Made by a program: the position numbers and the translations under genes. From assembly GCA_002082585.1 (NCBI GenBank), contig CP020563.1, positions 5,450,001 to 5,514,000 on the forward strand: a stretch of 64,000 bases of DNA, given 5' to 3'. Below are positions 25,618-34,431 of this stretch, piece by piece; positions within the stretch are counted from its first letter, which is position 1; each line of letters opens with the position of its first letter. Source of the DNA: Kitasatospora albolonga. Lineage in GTDB: Bacteria > Actinomycetota > Actinomycetes > Streptomycetales > Streptomycetaceae. The notes under the pieces were generated by a model, which was not told the DNA's origin, ran no database searches, and saw nothing but the letters and a program-made list of their open reading frames with translations.

Positions 25618-27234
25618 ATGCGCGGTGCCAAGAGCGCCAAGTGGGTCGCGGGAGCGGCCGTCATCGCCCTGGCTGCGACTGCCTGTGGCGGCAGCGACAA
25701 CGGTGACGGAGGCAAGAAGAACTCCGGCCAGCCCGCCGGTTACGTCTCGATCGACGTCGGCGAGCCGCAGAAGCCCCTGATGCCGGCCGACACCAACGAG
25801 AGCAACGGCGCCTACGTCATCCGCTCGCTGTTCAGCCAGCTCCTGGGCTTCGACTCCAAGGGCGAGATCATCTTCCTGAACGCGGAGTCCCTCGAGACCG
25901 AGGACTCCAAGACGTGGACGGTCAAGCTCAAGAAGGGCTGGAAGTTCCACAACGGTGAGGACGTCACCGCGCAGTCGTACATCGACGCGTGGAACTGGTA
26001 CGCCAACGTCAAGAACAAGCAGCAGAACGCCTTCTGGTTCTCCGACATCAAGGGCTACGCCGACGTCCACCCCGACAAGGGTGAGCCCAAGAGCGACAAG
26101 ATGTCCGGCCTGACGGCCGTGGACGACACCACGTTCACGATCGAGCTGTCCGAGCGGGTCCCGTACTTCAACTACAAGCTCGGCTACTCGACCTTCGCGC
26201 CGCTGCCCAAGGTCTTCTACGACGACCCGGCCGCCTTCGGCAAGAAGCCGATCGGCAACGGCCCGTACGAGTTCGAGAAGTGGGACCACAAGAAGCTCAT
26301 CCAGGTCAAGGCGTACGACGCCTACCAGGGTCCGAACAAGGCCGCCAACAAGGGCCTCCAGTTCAAGAACTACTCGACCGTCGAGGCTGCGTACTCCGAC
26401 CTGATCTCCGGCAACCTGGACATCGTGCGCCAGGTCGGCCCGCGTGACCTGCCGAAGTACAAGACGGACCTCGGTGACGGCGCCATCTCGCAGCCGTACG
26501 CCGCGATCCAGACGCTGGTCCCGGCCTTCTACACCAAGACGTTCAAGGACATCGACCCCAAGGTTCTCCAGGGTCTGTCCATGGCGGTCGACCGTGACAC
26601 CATCACGAAGACCGTGCTGAACGGCACCCGCACCCCGGCGACCAGCTTCACGCCGCCGCAGGTCAAGGGCAACCAGACCCTCGACTCGGACTTCCTGAAG
26701 TACGACCCGGCCAAGGCCAAGGAGCTCATCAAGGCCGGTGGCGGTGTCCCGGGCAACAAGTTCACCATCCAGTACAACTCCGACGGTGGGCACAAGGAGT
26801 GGGTGACCGCTGTCTGCGAGTCCATCCGCAACGCCACCGGGGTCGACTGCACGGGTGACCCGAAGCCGGACTTCCCGACCGACCTCGAGGCCCGTGACAA
26901 CAACGAGGTCAAGGGCATGTACCGCGGTGGCTGGGTCGCCGACTACCCGGTCAACGTGAACTTCCTCAAGGAGCTGTACCACTCCAAGGCCGAGTCGAAC
27001 AACGGTCGCTTCGCCGACAAGGAGATCGACGCCCTGATGGCGAAGGGCGACAAGGCCGAGTCGCTCGAGGAGTCCGTCGCCGCCTACCAGGAGGTCGAGA
27101 AGGCTCTCGTCGAGAAGATGCCCTCGATCCCGCTCTGGTACTACGCGATCAACGGTGGCCACGGCAAGAGCGTCAGCAACGTCAAGGTGGACTTCCACGG
27201 TGACTTCGAACTGACCAACGTCACCACGAAGTAA
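25618..27234 (+). CDS. Oligopeptide ABC transporter substrate-binding lipoprotein, operon 1
   Basis: 538 residues. The signal peptide ends in a lipobox A-A-T-A-C-G near Cys22, followed by a Ser/Gly/Lys linker. Family 5 binding-protein motifs are Y-V-S-I-D-V-G-E-P-Q, W-K-F-H-N-G-E-D-V-T-A-Q-S-Y-I-D-A-W and P-I-G-N-G-P-Y-E-F. It should capture oligopeptides outside the membrane for the two permeases and two ATPases encoded next. The tandem arrangement and gene content recall the bldK-type peptide importers needed for aerial growth in S. coelicolor, but I cannot assign that name from sequence alone. The ATG after GAGGAGG is used. Confidence 0.92.
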   Translation: MRGAKSAKWVAGAAVIALAATACGGSDNGDGGKKNSGQPAGYVSIDVGEPQKPLMPADTNESNGAYVIRSLFSQLLGFDSKGEIIFLNAESLETEDSKTWTVKLKKGWKFHNGEDVTAQSYIDAWNWYANVKNKQQNAFWFSDIKGYADVHPDKGEPKSDKMSGLTAVDDTTFTIELSERVPYFNYKLGYSTFAPLPKVFYDDPAAFGKKPIGNGPYEFEKWDHKKLIQVKAYDAYQGPNKAANKGLQFKNYSTVEAAYSDLISGNLDIVRQVGPRDLPKYKTDLGDGAISQPYAAIQTLVPAFYTKTFKDIDPKVLQGLSMAVDRDTITKTVLNGTRTPATSFTPPQVKGNQTLDSDFLKYDPAKAKELIKAGGGVPGNKFTIQYNSDGGHKEWVTAVCESIRNATGVDCTGDPKPDFPTDLEARDNNEVKGMYRGGWVADYPVNVNFLKELYHSKAESNNGRFADKEIDALMAKGDKAESLEESVAAYQEVEKALVEKMPSIPLWYYAINGGHGKSVSNVKVDFHGDFELTNVTTK

Positions 27235-27301
27235 CCACGCCTGCGGGTCATTTCCCCACCTTGGCCGTCATCCGGCCGTGCTGCTCCTCAGCGCGGCCGG
27301 A

Positions 27302-27341
27302 GGCGCGGGGGTCGTCTCTGCGAAGAGGCGGCCCCCGCGCC
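27302..27341 (+). terminator. Intra-operon hairpin between binding-protein and permease genes
   Basis: GGCGCGGGGG (27302-27311) pairs with CCCCCGCGCC (27332-27341), 10 bp. Such partial terminators or RNA-stabilising stems commonly make the binding-protein message more abundant than that of the membrane components. Confidence 0.7.
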
Positions 27342-27367
27342 GCAGTTATCCCCACACGGAGGCACCC

Positions 27368-28297
27368 ATGGGGCGCTATGTCGCACGACGACTGCTCCAG
27401 ATGATCCCGGTCTTCATCGGGTCGACCTTGCTGGTCTTCCTGATGATGTACGCACTGCCCGGCGACCCCGTCAGAGCTCTTGCCGGTGAACAGCACGTCG
27501 ACGCCGCACAGATCGCGGAGATCAAGGCTTCACTCGGCCTCGACCAGCCGATCTGGCAGCAGTATTTGAACTACCTGGCCAACCTGTTCCAGGGCGACCT
27601 CGGCACACAGATCGGGACGAAGCGTCCGGTCGCCGAGGTCATCGCCGATGCTTATCCGATCACCGTGAGACTGGGTATCTTCGCCTTCGTCTTCACGGTC
27701 GTCGCCGGGATCTCGCTCGGCATCGTCGCGGGTCTCAAGGCCGAGTCCCTCCGGGACCGCGGTCTGCTCGGCCTGACGCTGGTGCTGATCTCCATGCCCT
27801 CCTTCGTGCTGGGCTTCCTCGTTCAGTACTTCTTCGCGTTCCAGCTCGGCATCGCCAACCCGAACGTGAGCCTCGAACCGACGAACACCGAGCTGCTCAT
27901 GCCTGCCCTCGTGCTGGCGTCCCTGTCGCTCGCCTACGTGGCCCGGCTGACGCGTACCTCGGTCGCCGAGAACGTCCGCGCCGACTTCATGCGCACGGCC
28001 GTCGCCAAGGGCCTGCCGCGCCGCCGCGTCGTCGGCATCCACCTGATGCGCAACTCGCTCATCCCCGTCGTCACCTTCCTCGGCGCCGACATCGGCTCCA
28101 TGATGGGCGGCGCGATCGTGACCGAGGGCATCTTCAACATCAAGGGCATCGGATCGCTCATCTTCGATGCCCTCGGCAAGCGCGAGGGTGCCACGGTGGT
28201 CGGCGTCGTGACGCTGCTCGTCGTCGTCTATCTCGTCTGCAGTCTGCTGGTCGACCTGCTCTACGCGGTCCTGGACCCGAGGATTCGGTATGCCTGA
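27368..28297 (+). CDS. Oligopeptide ABC transporter permease (DppB/OppB type), operon 1
   Basis: 309 residues, six predicted helices. The N-terminus G-R-Y-V-A-R-R-L-L-Q-M-I-P-V is typical of OppB/DppB. The coupling loop (EAA motif) is R-T-A-V-A-K-G-L-P-R-R-R-V, and the protein ends [13 protein letters not shown]. It pairs with the next permease to form the channel. ATG after GGAGG; the stop overlaps the next gene by 8 nt, indicating translational coupling. Confidence 0.94.
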   Translation: MGRYVARRLLQMIPVFIGSTLLVFLMMYALPGDPVRALAGEQHVDAAQIAEIKASLGLDQPIWQQYLNYLANLFQGDLGTQIGTKRPVAEVIADAYPITVRLGIFAFVFTVVAGISLGIVAGLKAESLRDRGLLGLTLVLISMPSFVLGFLVQYFFAFQLGIANPNVSLEPTNTELLMPALVLASLSLAYVARLTRTSVAENVRADFMRTAVAKGLPRRRVVGIHLMRNSLIPVVTFLGADIGSMMGGAIVTEGIFNIKGIGSLIFDALGKREGATVVGVVTLLVVVYLVCSLLVDLLYAVLDPRIRYA

Positions 28298-29243
28298 CAC
28301 CACCGCACTCAAGAGCACCGACGCTCCGGCCCCCGCTGCGGACGCGCCCGTCGCCACGGACGCCGGGCCCGCGCCCGGCAAGCCGCGCAGCCTCTGGTCG
28401 GACGCCTGGTACGACCTGCGCCGCAACCCGCTCTTCCTCGTCTCGATGGGGCTGATCCTGCTCCTCCTGGTCATGGCGGCCTTCCCGGGCCTGTTCACCA
28501 GCGCCTCGCCGCGGGACGCCAACCTGGCCGAGCACTACCTCCAGCCCCCGAACTGGAGCCACTTCTTCGCCCCCGACTGGCTCGGTTACGACGTCCAGGG
28601 GCGCTCGATCTACGCGCGCCTCGTCTACGGGGCCCGTGCCTCCATCACCGTCGGCATCGTGGTGACCCTCGCGGTCACCATCACCGGCCTGGTGATCGGG
28701 ATGCTCGCCGGTTACTTCGGCGGTCTGCTCGACACGATCCTGTCCCGGATCACCGACGTCTTCTTCGGCGTCCCCTTCATCGTCGGCGCCATGGTCATCC
28801 TGACCAGCTTCGAGCGGCGCTCCGTCGGGGTCGTGATCCTGTCCATGGCCTTCCTCGGCTGGACCTCGATCGCCCGTGTCGCCCGAGGCTCGGTCATCAC
28901 GATCAAGCAGGCCGACTACGTGGTCGCCGCCAAGGCGCTCGGTGCCTCCACCTTCCGGATCATGACGCGGCACATCCTGCCGAACGCCATCGCCCCGGTG
29001 ATCGTCGTCGCGACCATCGCGCTCGGCGGCTACATCGGCGCCGAGGCCACGCTGTCGTTCCTCGGTATCGGCCTCGCCGAGCCCACCGTCTCGTGGGGCA
29101 TCGACGTCTCCACGGCGAAGGACCAGCTCCGCAACGCCCCGTACGTCCTGATCATCCCCTCGGTGATGGTCTCGATCACGGTGCTGTCCTTCCTGATGTT
29201 CGGCGATGCGGTCCGCAACGCCCTCGACCCCAAGATGCGCTGA
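28290..29243 (+). CDS. Oligopeptide ABC transporter permease (DppC/OppC type), operon 1
   Basis: 317 residues. An Ala/Pro-rich cytosolic N-terminus leads to [13 protein letters not shown] before the first helix, the OppC N-terminal signature. Five or six helices follow, with the EAA loop [12 protein letters not shown]. It ends [12 protein letters not shown]. It heterodimerises with the preceding permease. Confidence 0.94.
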   Translation: MPDTTALKSTDAPAPAADAPVATDAGPAPGKPRSLWSDAWYDLRRNPLFLVSMGLILLLLVMAAFPGLFTSASPRDANLAEHYLQPPNWSHFFAPDWLGYDVQGRSIYARLVYGARASITVGIVVTLAVTITGLVIGMLAGYFGGLLDTILSRITDVFFGVPFIVGAMVILTSFERRSVGVVILSMAFLGWTSIARVARGSVITIKQADYVVAAKALGASTFRIMTRHILPNAIAPVIVVATIALGGYIGAEATLSFLGIGLAEPTVSWGIDVSTAKDQLRNAPYVLIIPSVMVSITVLSFLMFGDAVRNALDPKMR

Positions 29244-29254
29244 GGGAGGCGTTC

Positions 29255-30313
29255 GTGACCACCATCGAAAAGACGGCCAACGTCCCCGCACCGCGGGAGT
29301 CCGTGAGCGGCGACGGTCCACTGCTCGACGTCCGTGACCTGCACGTGGAGTTCCACACCCGCGACGGTGTGGCCAAGGCGGTCAACGGTGTGAACTACAC
29401 CGTCAGCGCCGGTGAGACGCTCGCGGTGCTGGGCGAGTCCGGCTCCGGCAAGTCCGTGACCGCGCAGACGATCATGGGCATCCTGGACATGCCGCCGGGG
29501 AAGATCACGCAGGGCGAGATCCTCTTCCGCGGCCAGGACATGCTGAAGATGTCCAACGAGGAGCGCCGGAAGATCCGCGGCAGCAAGATCGCGATGATCT
29601 TCCAGGACGCGCTCTCCTCGCTGAACCCCGTCCTCTCCGTCGGCTACCAGCTCGGCGAGATGTTCCGGGTCCACCAGGGCCTGTCCCGCAAGGCGGCCAA
29701 GGCCAAGTCCATCGAGCTGATGGACCAGGTCAAGATCCCGGCGGCGGCGGCCCGTGTCTCGGACTTCCCGCACCAGTTCTCCGGCGGTATGCGCCAGCGC
29801 ATCATGATCGCCATGGCGCTGGCCCTGGAGCCCGACCTGATCATCGCGGACGAGCCGACCACCGCGCTCGACGTGACGGTCCAGGCCCAGGTCATGGACC
29901 TGCTGGCCGAGCTCCAGCGCGAGTACAACATGGGTCTGATCCTGATCACCCACGACCTCGGCGTGGTCGCCGACGTCGCGGACAAGATCGCCGTGATGTA
30001 CGCGGGCCGGATCGTCGAGACGGCCCCGGTCGGCGAGCTGTACAGCCGCCCGGCGCACCCGTACACCAAGGGTCTGCTGGACTCGATCCCGCGCCTGGAC
30101 CAGAAGGGCCAGGAGCTCTACGCGATCAAGGGTCTGCCGCCCAACCTCACGCGCATCCCCACCGGTTGTGCGTTCAGCCCGCGCTGCCCCAAGGTGCAGG
30201 ACATCTGCCGTACGGACGTCCCGGCACTGCACCCGGTGACCGAGCAGGACGGCCTCGAGCTCGTAGGCCGCGGCAGCGCGTGCCACTTCTGGAAGGAGAC
30301 GATCCATGGCTGA
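29255..30313 (+). CDS. Oligopeptide ABC transporter ATPase (DppD/OppD type), operon 1
   Basis: 352 residues from GTG (GGGAGG upstream). Walker [10 protein letters not shown]-loop [10 protein letters not shown], signature F-S-G-G-M-R-Q-R, Walker [13 protein letters not shown], and H-loop I-T-H-D-L are all intact. The C-terminal oligopeptide-transporter extension carries the cysteine cluster G-C-A-F-S-P-R-C-P, C and C. Works with the next ATPase. Confidence 0.95.
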   Translation: MTTIEKTANVPAPRESVSGDGPLLDVRDLHVEFHTRDGVAKAVNGVNYTVSAGETLAVLGESGSGKSVTAQTIMGILDMPPGKITQGEILFRGQDMLKMSNEERRKIRGSKIAMIFQDALSSLNPVLSVGYQLGEMFRVHQGLSRKAAKAKSIELMDQVKIPAAAARVSDFPHQFSGGMRQRIMIAMALALEPDLIIADEPTTALDVTVQAQVMDLLAELQREYNMGLILITHDLGVVADVADKIAVMYAGRIVETAPVGELYSRPAHPYTKGLLDSIPRLDQKGQELYAIKGLPPNLTRIPTGCAFSPRCPKVQDICRTDVPALHPVTEQDGLELVGRGSACHFWKETIHG

Positions 30314-31448
30314 GCTCAAGAAGGAGCCCGTGGACGCCACCCCGAACGTCTCCGACGTGGAGACCGTGGACGCCGCGACCGAGGCGGAGGCGGTAGCCGC
30401 CATCGACGCTCCGGTGAGCCAGGGCGAGCCGATCCTCCAGGTGCGCAACCTGGTCAAGCACTTCCCGCTGACCCAGGGCATCCTCTTCAAGAAGAAGGTC
30501 GGCGCGGTCAAGGCCGTCGACGGGATCTCCTTCGACCTGTACGCGGGCGAGACCCTCGGCATCGTGGGGGAGTCCGGCTGCGGCAAGTCCACGGTCGCCA
30601 AGCTCCTGATGCTGCTGGAGAGGGCCACCTCCGGCGAGGTCTTCTACAAGGGCCAGGACATCACCAAGCTGTCCGGCCGCGCCCTGAAGGCCGTGCGCCG
30701 CAACATCCAGATGGTGTTCCAGGACCCGTACACCTCGCTGAACCCGCGGATGACGGTCGGCGACATCATCGGGGAGACGTACGAGATCCACCCCGAGGTG
30801 GCTCCCCGGGGCAGCCGGCGGCAGAAGGTCCAGGAGCTCCTGGACGTCGTGGGTCTGAACCCGGAGTACATCAACCGGTACCCGCACCAGTTCTCCGGCG
30901 GTCAGCGTCAGCGCATCGGCATCGCGCGCGGCCTCGCGCTCAACCCGGAGATCATCATCTGCGACGAGCCGGTCTCCGCGCTCGACGTGTCGGTGCAGGC
31001 GCAGGTCATCAACCTGATGGAGAAGCTCCAGGACGAGTTCAATCTCTCCTACCTCTTCATCGCGCACGACCTCTCCATCGTCCGGCACATCTCGGACCGG
31101 GTCGGCGTCATGTATCTCGGCAAGATGGCCGAGATCGGTACGGACACGCAGATCTACGACCACCCGACGCACCCGTACACCCAGGCGCTGCTCTCCGCGG
31201 TGCCGGTGCCGGACCCCTCCGCGCGTGAGGGCCGGGAGCGGATCATCCTGACCGGTGACGTTCCGTCACCGGCGAACCCGCCCTCGGGCTGCCGTTTCCG
31301 CACCCGGTGCTGGAAGGCGGAGGAGCGCTGCGCCACGGAGATGCCGCTGCTGGCGATCCCCGAGCGCTTCGTGAAGACGGGCGGCGGAGCCGCGCACGAG
31401 TCGGCGTGCCACTTCGCCGAGGAGAAGGATGTCGTTCACGCGGCGTAA
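30306..31448 (+). CDS. Oligopeptide ABC transporter ATPase (DppF/OppF type), operon 1
   Basis: 380 residues with a 45-residue acidic N-terminal extension. [13 protein letters not shown] is the OppF-type start of the domain. Walker A G-E-S-G-C-G-K-S, signature F-S-G-G-Q-R-Q-R, Walker [13 protein letters not shown] and H-loop I-A-H-D-L are intact. The C-terminal cysteines ([11 protein letters not shown]) are present. Overlaps the preceding gene by 8 nt; last gene of the operon, followed by a strong terminator. Confidence 0.95.
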   Translation: MAELKKEPVDATPNVSDVETVDAATEAEAVAAIDAPVSQGEPILQVRNLVKHFPLTQGILFKKKVGAVKAVDGISFDLYAGETLGIVGESGCGKSTVAKLLMLLERATSGEVFYKGQDITKLSGRALKAVRRNIQMVFQDPYTSLNPRMTVGDIIGETYEIHPEVAPRGSRRQKVQELLDVVGLNPEYINRYPHQFSGGQRQRIGIARGLALNPEIIICDEPVSALDVSVQAQVINLMEKLQDEFNLSYLFIAHDLSIVRHISDRVGVMYLGKMAEIGTDTQIYDHPTHPYTQALLSAVPVPDPSAREGRERIILTGDVPSPANPPSGCRFRTRCWKAEERCATEMPLLAIPERFVKTGGGAAHESACHFAEEKDVVHAA

Positions 31449-31469
31449 CCGCTTCCGGTAGCTGTACGT

Positions 31470-31506
31470 CGGATGCCCGGCCCCTCCCGGAGGGGCCGGG
31501 CATCCG
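31470..31506 (+). terminator. Strong terminator of operon 1
   Basis: CGGATGCCCGGCCCCT and AGGGGCCGGGCATCCG form a perfect 16-bp stem with a 5-nt loop, 21 nt after the last stop. Confidence 0.92.
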
Positions 31507-31613
31507 TGCGTCCGGCCGCGCCCGTGCCCGTACGGGGTAAGCCCGCATGCGGTGTGTGGCGGTATGGGGTGATATGAGGCATTGAGCTACTCGATGACTC
31601 TAGGAGGCACTTC

Positions 31614-33245
31614 ATGCGCGGAGCCACACGGGCCAGGTGGGCCGCATGTGCGGTGGCCGTCGCCCTGGCAGCGACGGCCTGCGGCGGCGGAGGCGACGAC
31701 AGCGGCGGCAGCGGCGCCGACGGGATCGTCAGCTCCTCCTGGGGCGACCCGCAGAACCCGCTGGAACCCGCCAACACCAACGAGGTGCAGGGCGGCAAGG
31801 TCCTCGACATGGTCTTCCGGGGACTCGTCCGGTACGACCCCAAGACCGGCGAGGCGCAGAACATGCTCGCCGAGTCCATCGAATCGGACGACGCCCAGAA
31901 CTTCACGATCAAGCTCAAGGAGGGCTGGACCTTCTCCAACGGAGAGAAGATCACCGCCAAGTCCTTCGTGGACGCCTGGAACTACGGCGCGGCGCTGAAG
32001 AACAACCAGAAGAACGCGTACTTCTTCCAGTACATCGAGGGCTACGAGGAGGTCCACCCCGAGTCCGGCTCGGCCTCCGCCGAAACGCTCTCCGGCCTCA
32101 AGGTCGTCGACGACCTGACCTTCACCGCCAAGCTCAGCCAGAAGTTCTCCCTCTGGCCCGACACCCTCGGCTACTCGGCCTTCGTACCGCTGCCCAAGGC
32201 GTTCTACGACGACCACGACGCCTGGCTCTCCAAGCCGATCGGCAACGGGCCGTACACCATCGAGTCGTACGCCAAGGGCTCCTCGATGAACCTGCGCCGC
32301 TGGGACGACTACCCGGGCGACGACAAGGCGAAGAACGGCGGCGTCGACCTCAAGGTCTTCACCGACAACAACACCGCCTACACCTCGCTGACCTCGGGCA
32401 ACCTCGACCTCGTGGACGACGTGCCCGCCTCCCAGCTCCGTAACGTCGAACAGGACCTGGGCGACCGGTACATCAACACCCCCGCAGGCATCATCCAGAC
32501 CCTCTCCTTCCCGTTCTACGACGACGAGTGGGACACGGACGACGCCCGCAAGGTCCGCCAGGGGCTCTCCATGGCGATCAACCGGCCGCAGATCACCGAC
32601 CAGATCTTCCAGAAGACCCGCACCCCCGCGTCCGACTGGACCTCCCCGGTCCTCGGCGAGGACGGCGGCTTCAAGGAAGGGCTCTGCGGCAAGGAGTGCA
32701 CGTACAACAAGGCCGAGGCCAAGAAGCTGATCGACGAGGGCGGCGGCATCCCCGGCGGCCAGCTGAAGATCTCGTACAACGCCGACACCGGCTCCCACAA
32801 GGAGTGGGTCGACGCCGTCTGCAACAGCATCAACAACGTCATGGGCAACAACCAGGCGTGCGTCGGCGGCGCGGTCGGCACCTTCGCCGACTTCCGCAAC
32901 CAGGTCTCCACCCAGAAGATGACGGGCCCCTGGCGCGCGGGCTGGCAGATGGACTACCCGCTCATCCAGAACTTCCTCCAGCCGCTGTACTACACCAACG
33001 CCCCGTCCAACGACGGGAAGTGGACCAACAAGAAGTTCGACGACCTGGTCGACCAGGCCAACGCCGAGACCGACAAGGCGAAGGCCATCACCACGTTCCA
33101 GGACGCGGAGAAGGTCCTCGTCGAGCAGATGCCGTCCATCCCGCTCTGGTACCAGAACGGCAGCGCGGGCTACTCGGACCGGATCGACAACGTCGAGCTG
33201 AACCCGTTCAGCGTGCCGGTCTACACGGAGATCACGGTCAAGTGA
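31614..33245 (+). CDS. Oligopeptide ABC transporter substrate-binding lipoprotein, operon 2
   Basis: 543 residues, clearly paralogous to the operon 1 lipoprotein: signal peptide R-G-A-T-R-A-R-W-A-A, lipobox A-A-T-A-C-G, a Gly/Asp/Ser linker, then family 5 blocks (S-S-S-W-G-D-P-Q-N-P-L-E-P-A-N-T-N-E, W-T-F-S-N-G-E-K-I-T-A-K-S-F). One feature absent from the operon 1 protein is a disulfide-capable pair in E-G-L-C-G-K-E-C. Different ligand range is likely. ATG after AGGAGG. Confidence 0.92.
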   Translation: MRGATRARWAACAVAVALAATACGGGGDDSGGSGADGIVSSSWGDPQNPLEPANTNEVQGGKVLDMVFRGLVRYDPKTGEAQNMLAESIESDDAQNFTIKLKEGWTFSNGEKITAKSFVDAWNYGAALKNNQKNAYFFQYIEGYEEVHPESGSASAETLSGLKVVDDLTFTAKLSQKFSLWPDTLGYSAFVPLPKAFYDDHDAWLSKPIGNGPYTIESYAKGSSMNLRRWDDYPGDDKAKNGGVDLKVFTDNNTAYTSLTSGNLDLVDDVPASQLRNVEQDLGDRYINTPAGIIQTLSFPFYDDEWDTDDARKVRQGLSMAINRPQITDQIFQKTRTPASDWTSPVLGEDGGFKEGLCGKECTYNKAEAKKLIDEGGGIPGGQLKISYNADTGSHKEWVDAVCNSINNVMGNNQACVGGAVGTFADFRNQVSTQKMTGPWRAGWQMDYPLIQNFLQPLYYTNAPSNDGKWTNKKFDDLVDQANAETDKAKAITTFQDAEKVLVEQMPSIPLWYQNGSAGYSDRIDNVELNPFSVPVYTEITVK

Positions 33246-33270
33246 CCCGTACCGGCGTCAGCTGACACCC

Positions 33271-33305
33271 GGTGGCCGGGGCGCCCGACGCGCGCCCCGG
33301 CCACC
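33271..33305 (+). terminator. Intra-operon hairpin between binding-protein and permease genes, operon 2
   Basis: GGTGGCCGGGGCGC (33271-33284) pairs perfectly with GCGCCCCGGCCACC (33292-33305). It has the same place in the operon as the 27302 hairpin, though the sequences are unrelated. Confidence 0.8.
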
Positions 33306-33330
33306 CGCCCATCCGGCTTCTCCGCCCTAG

Positions 33331-33488
33331 GGGGTGCCTTGCCGGTCGTGCCGGGCTCGCGGGGTCTGGCACCGCACCTCGCGGCGTTGTCGTCGGTCAC
33401 CGACGCTCCGCGTCGACTCTCTCCTCCGCCTTGCGATGCACGGCACCAGACCCCGCTCCCTGATCCGGCCTGACCGACAAGGCACCCC
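33331..33488. repeat. ~158-bp nested inverted-repeat element (MITE/REP-like)
   Basis: The outer arms GGGGTGCCTTGCCGGTC (33331-33347) and its near-complement (33472-33488) match in 16 of 17 positions. Inner arms GCGGGGTCTGG (33359-33369) and CCAGACCCCGC (33446-33456) match perfectly, and CGTCGGTCACCGACG lies inside. No ORF. I recall similar sequences between genes in other Streptomyces, so a mobile or repetitive intergenic element is likely. It sits between the binding-protein and permease genes of operon 2. Confidence 0.7.
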
Positions 33489-33507
33489 CCGACCCCCGGA
33501 GCCCCTC

Positions 33508-34431
33508 ATGGGACGTTATGTGATCCGGCGGCTGCTGCAGATGATCCCCGTCTTCTTCGGCACCACGCTGCTGATCTTCCTCATGGTGAACGTGATGGGC
33601 GACCCCATCGCGGGCCTCTGCGGCGACCGCCAGTGCGATCCGGCCACCGCCGCCCAGCTGCGCTCCGAGTTCGGCCTCGACAAGCCGGTCTGGCAGCAAT
33701 ACCTCACGTACATGGGGAACCTCTTCACCGGCGACTTCGGCACCGCGTTCAACGGGCAGAAGGTCACCGAGCTGATGGCCACCGCCTTCCCCATCACGAT
33801 CCGGCTCACCGTCGTCGCGATCGTCTTCGAGATCGTCATCGGCATCAGCCTCGGCGTCGTCACCGGCCTGCGGCGCGGGCGCCCCGTCGACACCACGGTC
33901 CTCATCCTCACCCTGGTCGTCATCGCCGTCCCGACCTTCGTCACCGGCCTGCTCCTCCAGCTCCTGCTGGGCGTCAAGTGGGGCATCATCAAGCCCTCGG
34001 TCTCCCCGGACCCCAGCTTCGACGAACTCCTCGTCCCCGGCCTCGTCCTCGCCTCGGTCTCGCTCGCCTACGTCACCCGGCTCACCCGGACCTCGATCGC
34101 CGAGAACGCCCGCGCCGACTACGTACGCACCGCCGTCGCCAAGGGCCTGCCCCGGCGCCGGGTCGTCGTCCGGCACCTGCTGCGCAACTCGCTGATCCCC
34201 GTCGTCACCTTCATCGGTACGGACGTGGGCGCCCTGATGGGCGGGGCCATCGTCACCGAGCGGATCTTCAACATCCACGGCGTCGGCTACCAGCTCTACC
34301 AGGGCATCCTGCGCCAGAACTCCCAGACCGTCGTCGGGTTCGTCACCATCCTGGTGCTGGTCTTCCTCGCCGCCAACCTCATCGTCGACCTCCTGTACGC
34401 CGTACTCGACCCGAGGATTCGCTATGCCTGA
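33508..34431 (+). CDS. Oligopeptide ABC transporter permease (DppB/OppB type), operon 2
   Basis: 307 residues, six helices, the same architecture as the operon 1 permease: start G-R-Y-V-I-R-R-L-L-Q-M-I-P-V, EAA loop R-T-A-V-A-K-G-L-P-R-R-R-V, end [12 protein letters not shown]. Its extracellular loop differs (D-P-I-A-G-L-C-G-D-R-Q-C-D, with two cysteines). The longer upstream frame to 33334 is inside the repeat element and is rejected. Overlaps the next gene by 8 nt. Confidence 0.93.
   Translation: MGRYVIRRLLQMIPVFFGTTLLIFLMVNVMGDPIAGLCGDRQCDPATAAQLRSEFGLDKPVWQQYLTYMGNLFTGDFGTAFNGQKVTELMATAFPITIRLTVVAIVFEIVIGISLGVVTGLRRGRPVDTTVLILTLVVIAVPTFVTGLLLQLLLGVKWGIIKPSVSPDPSFDELLVPGLVLASVSLAYVTRLTRTSIAENARADYVRTAVAKGLPRRRVVVRHLLRNSLIPVVTFIGTDVGALMGGAIVTERIFNIHGVGYQLYQGILRQNSQTVVGFVTILVLVFLAANLIVDLLYAVLDPRIRYA

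Noticed and set aside
33334..33507. Extended N-terminus of the operon 2 permease
   Set aside because: It lies within the inverted-repeat element and is Arg/Pro-rich; the family start is at 33508.
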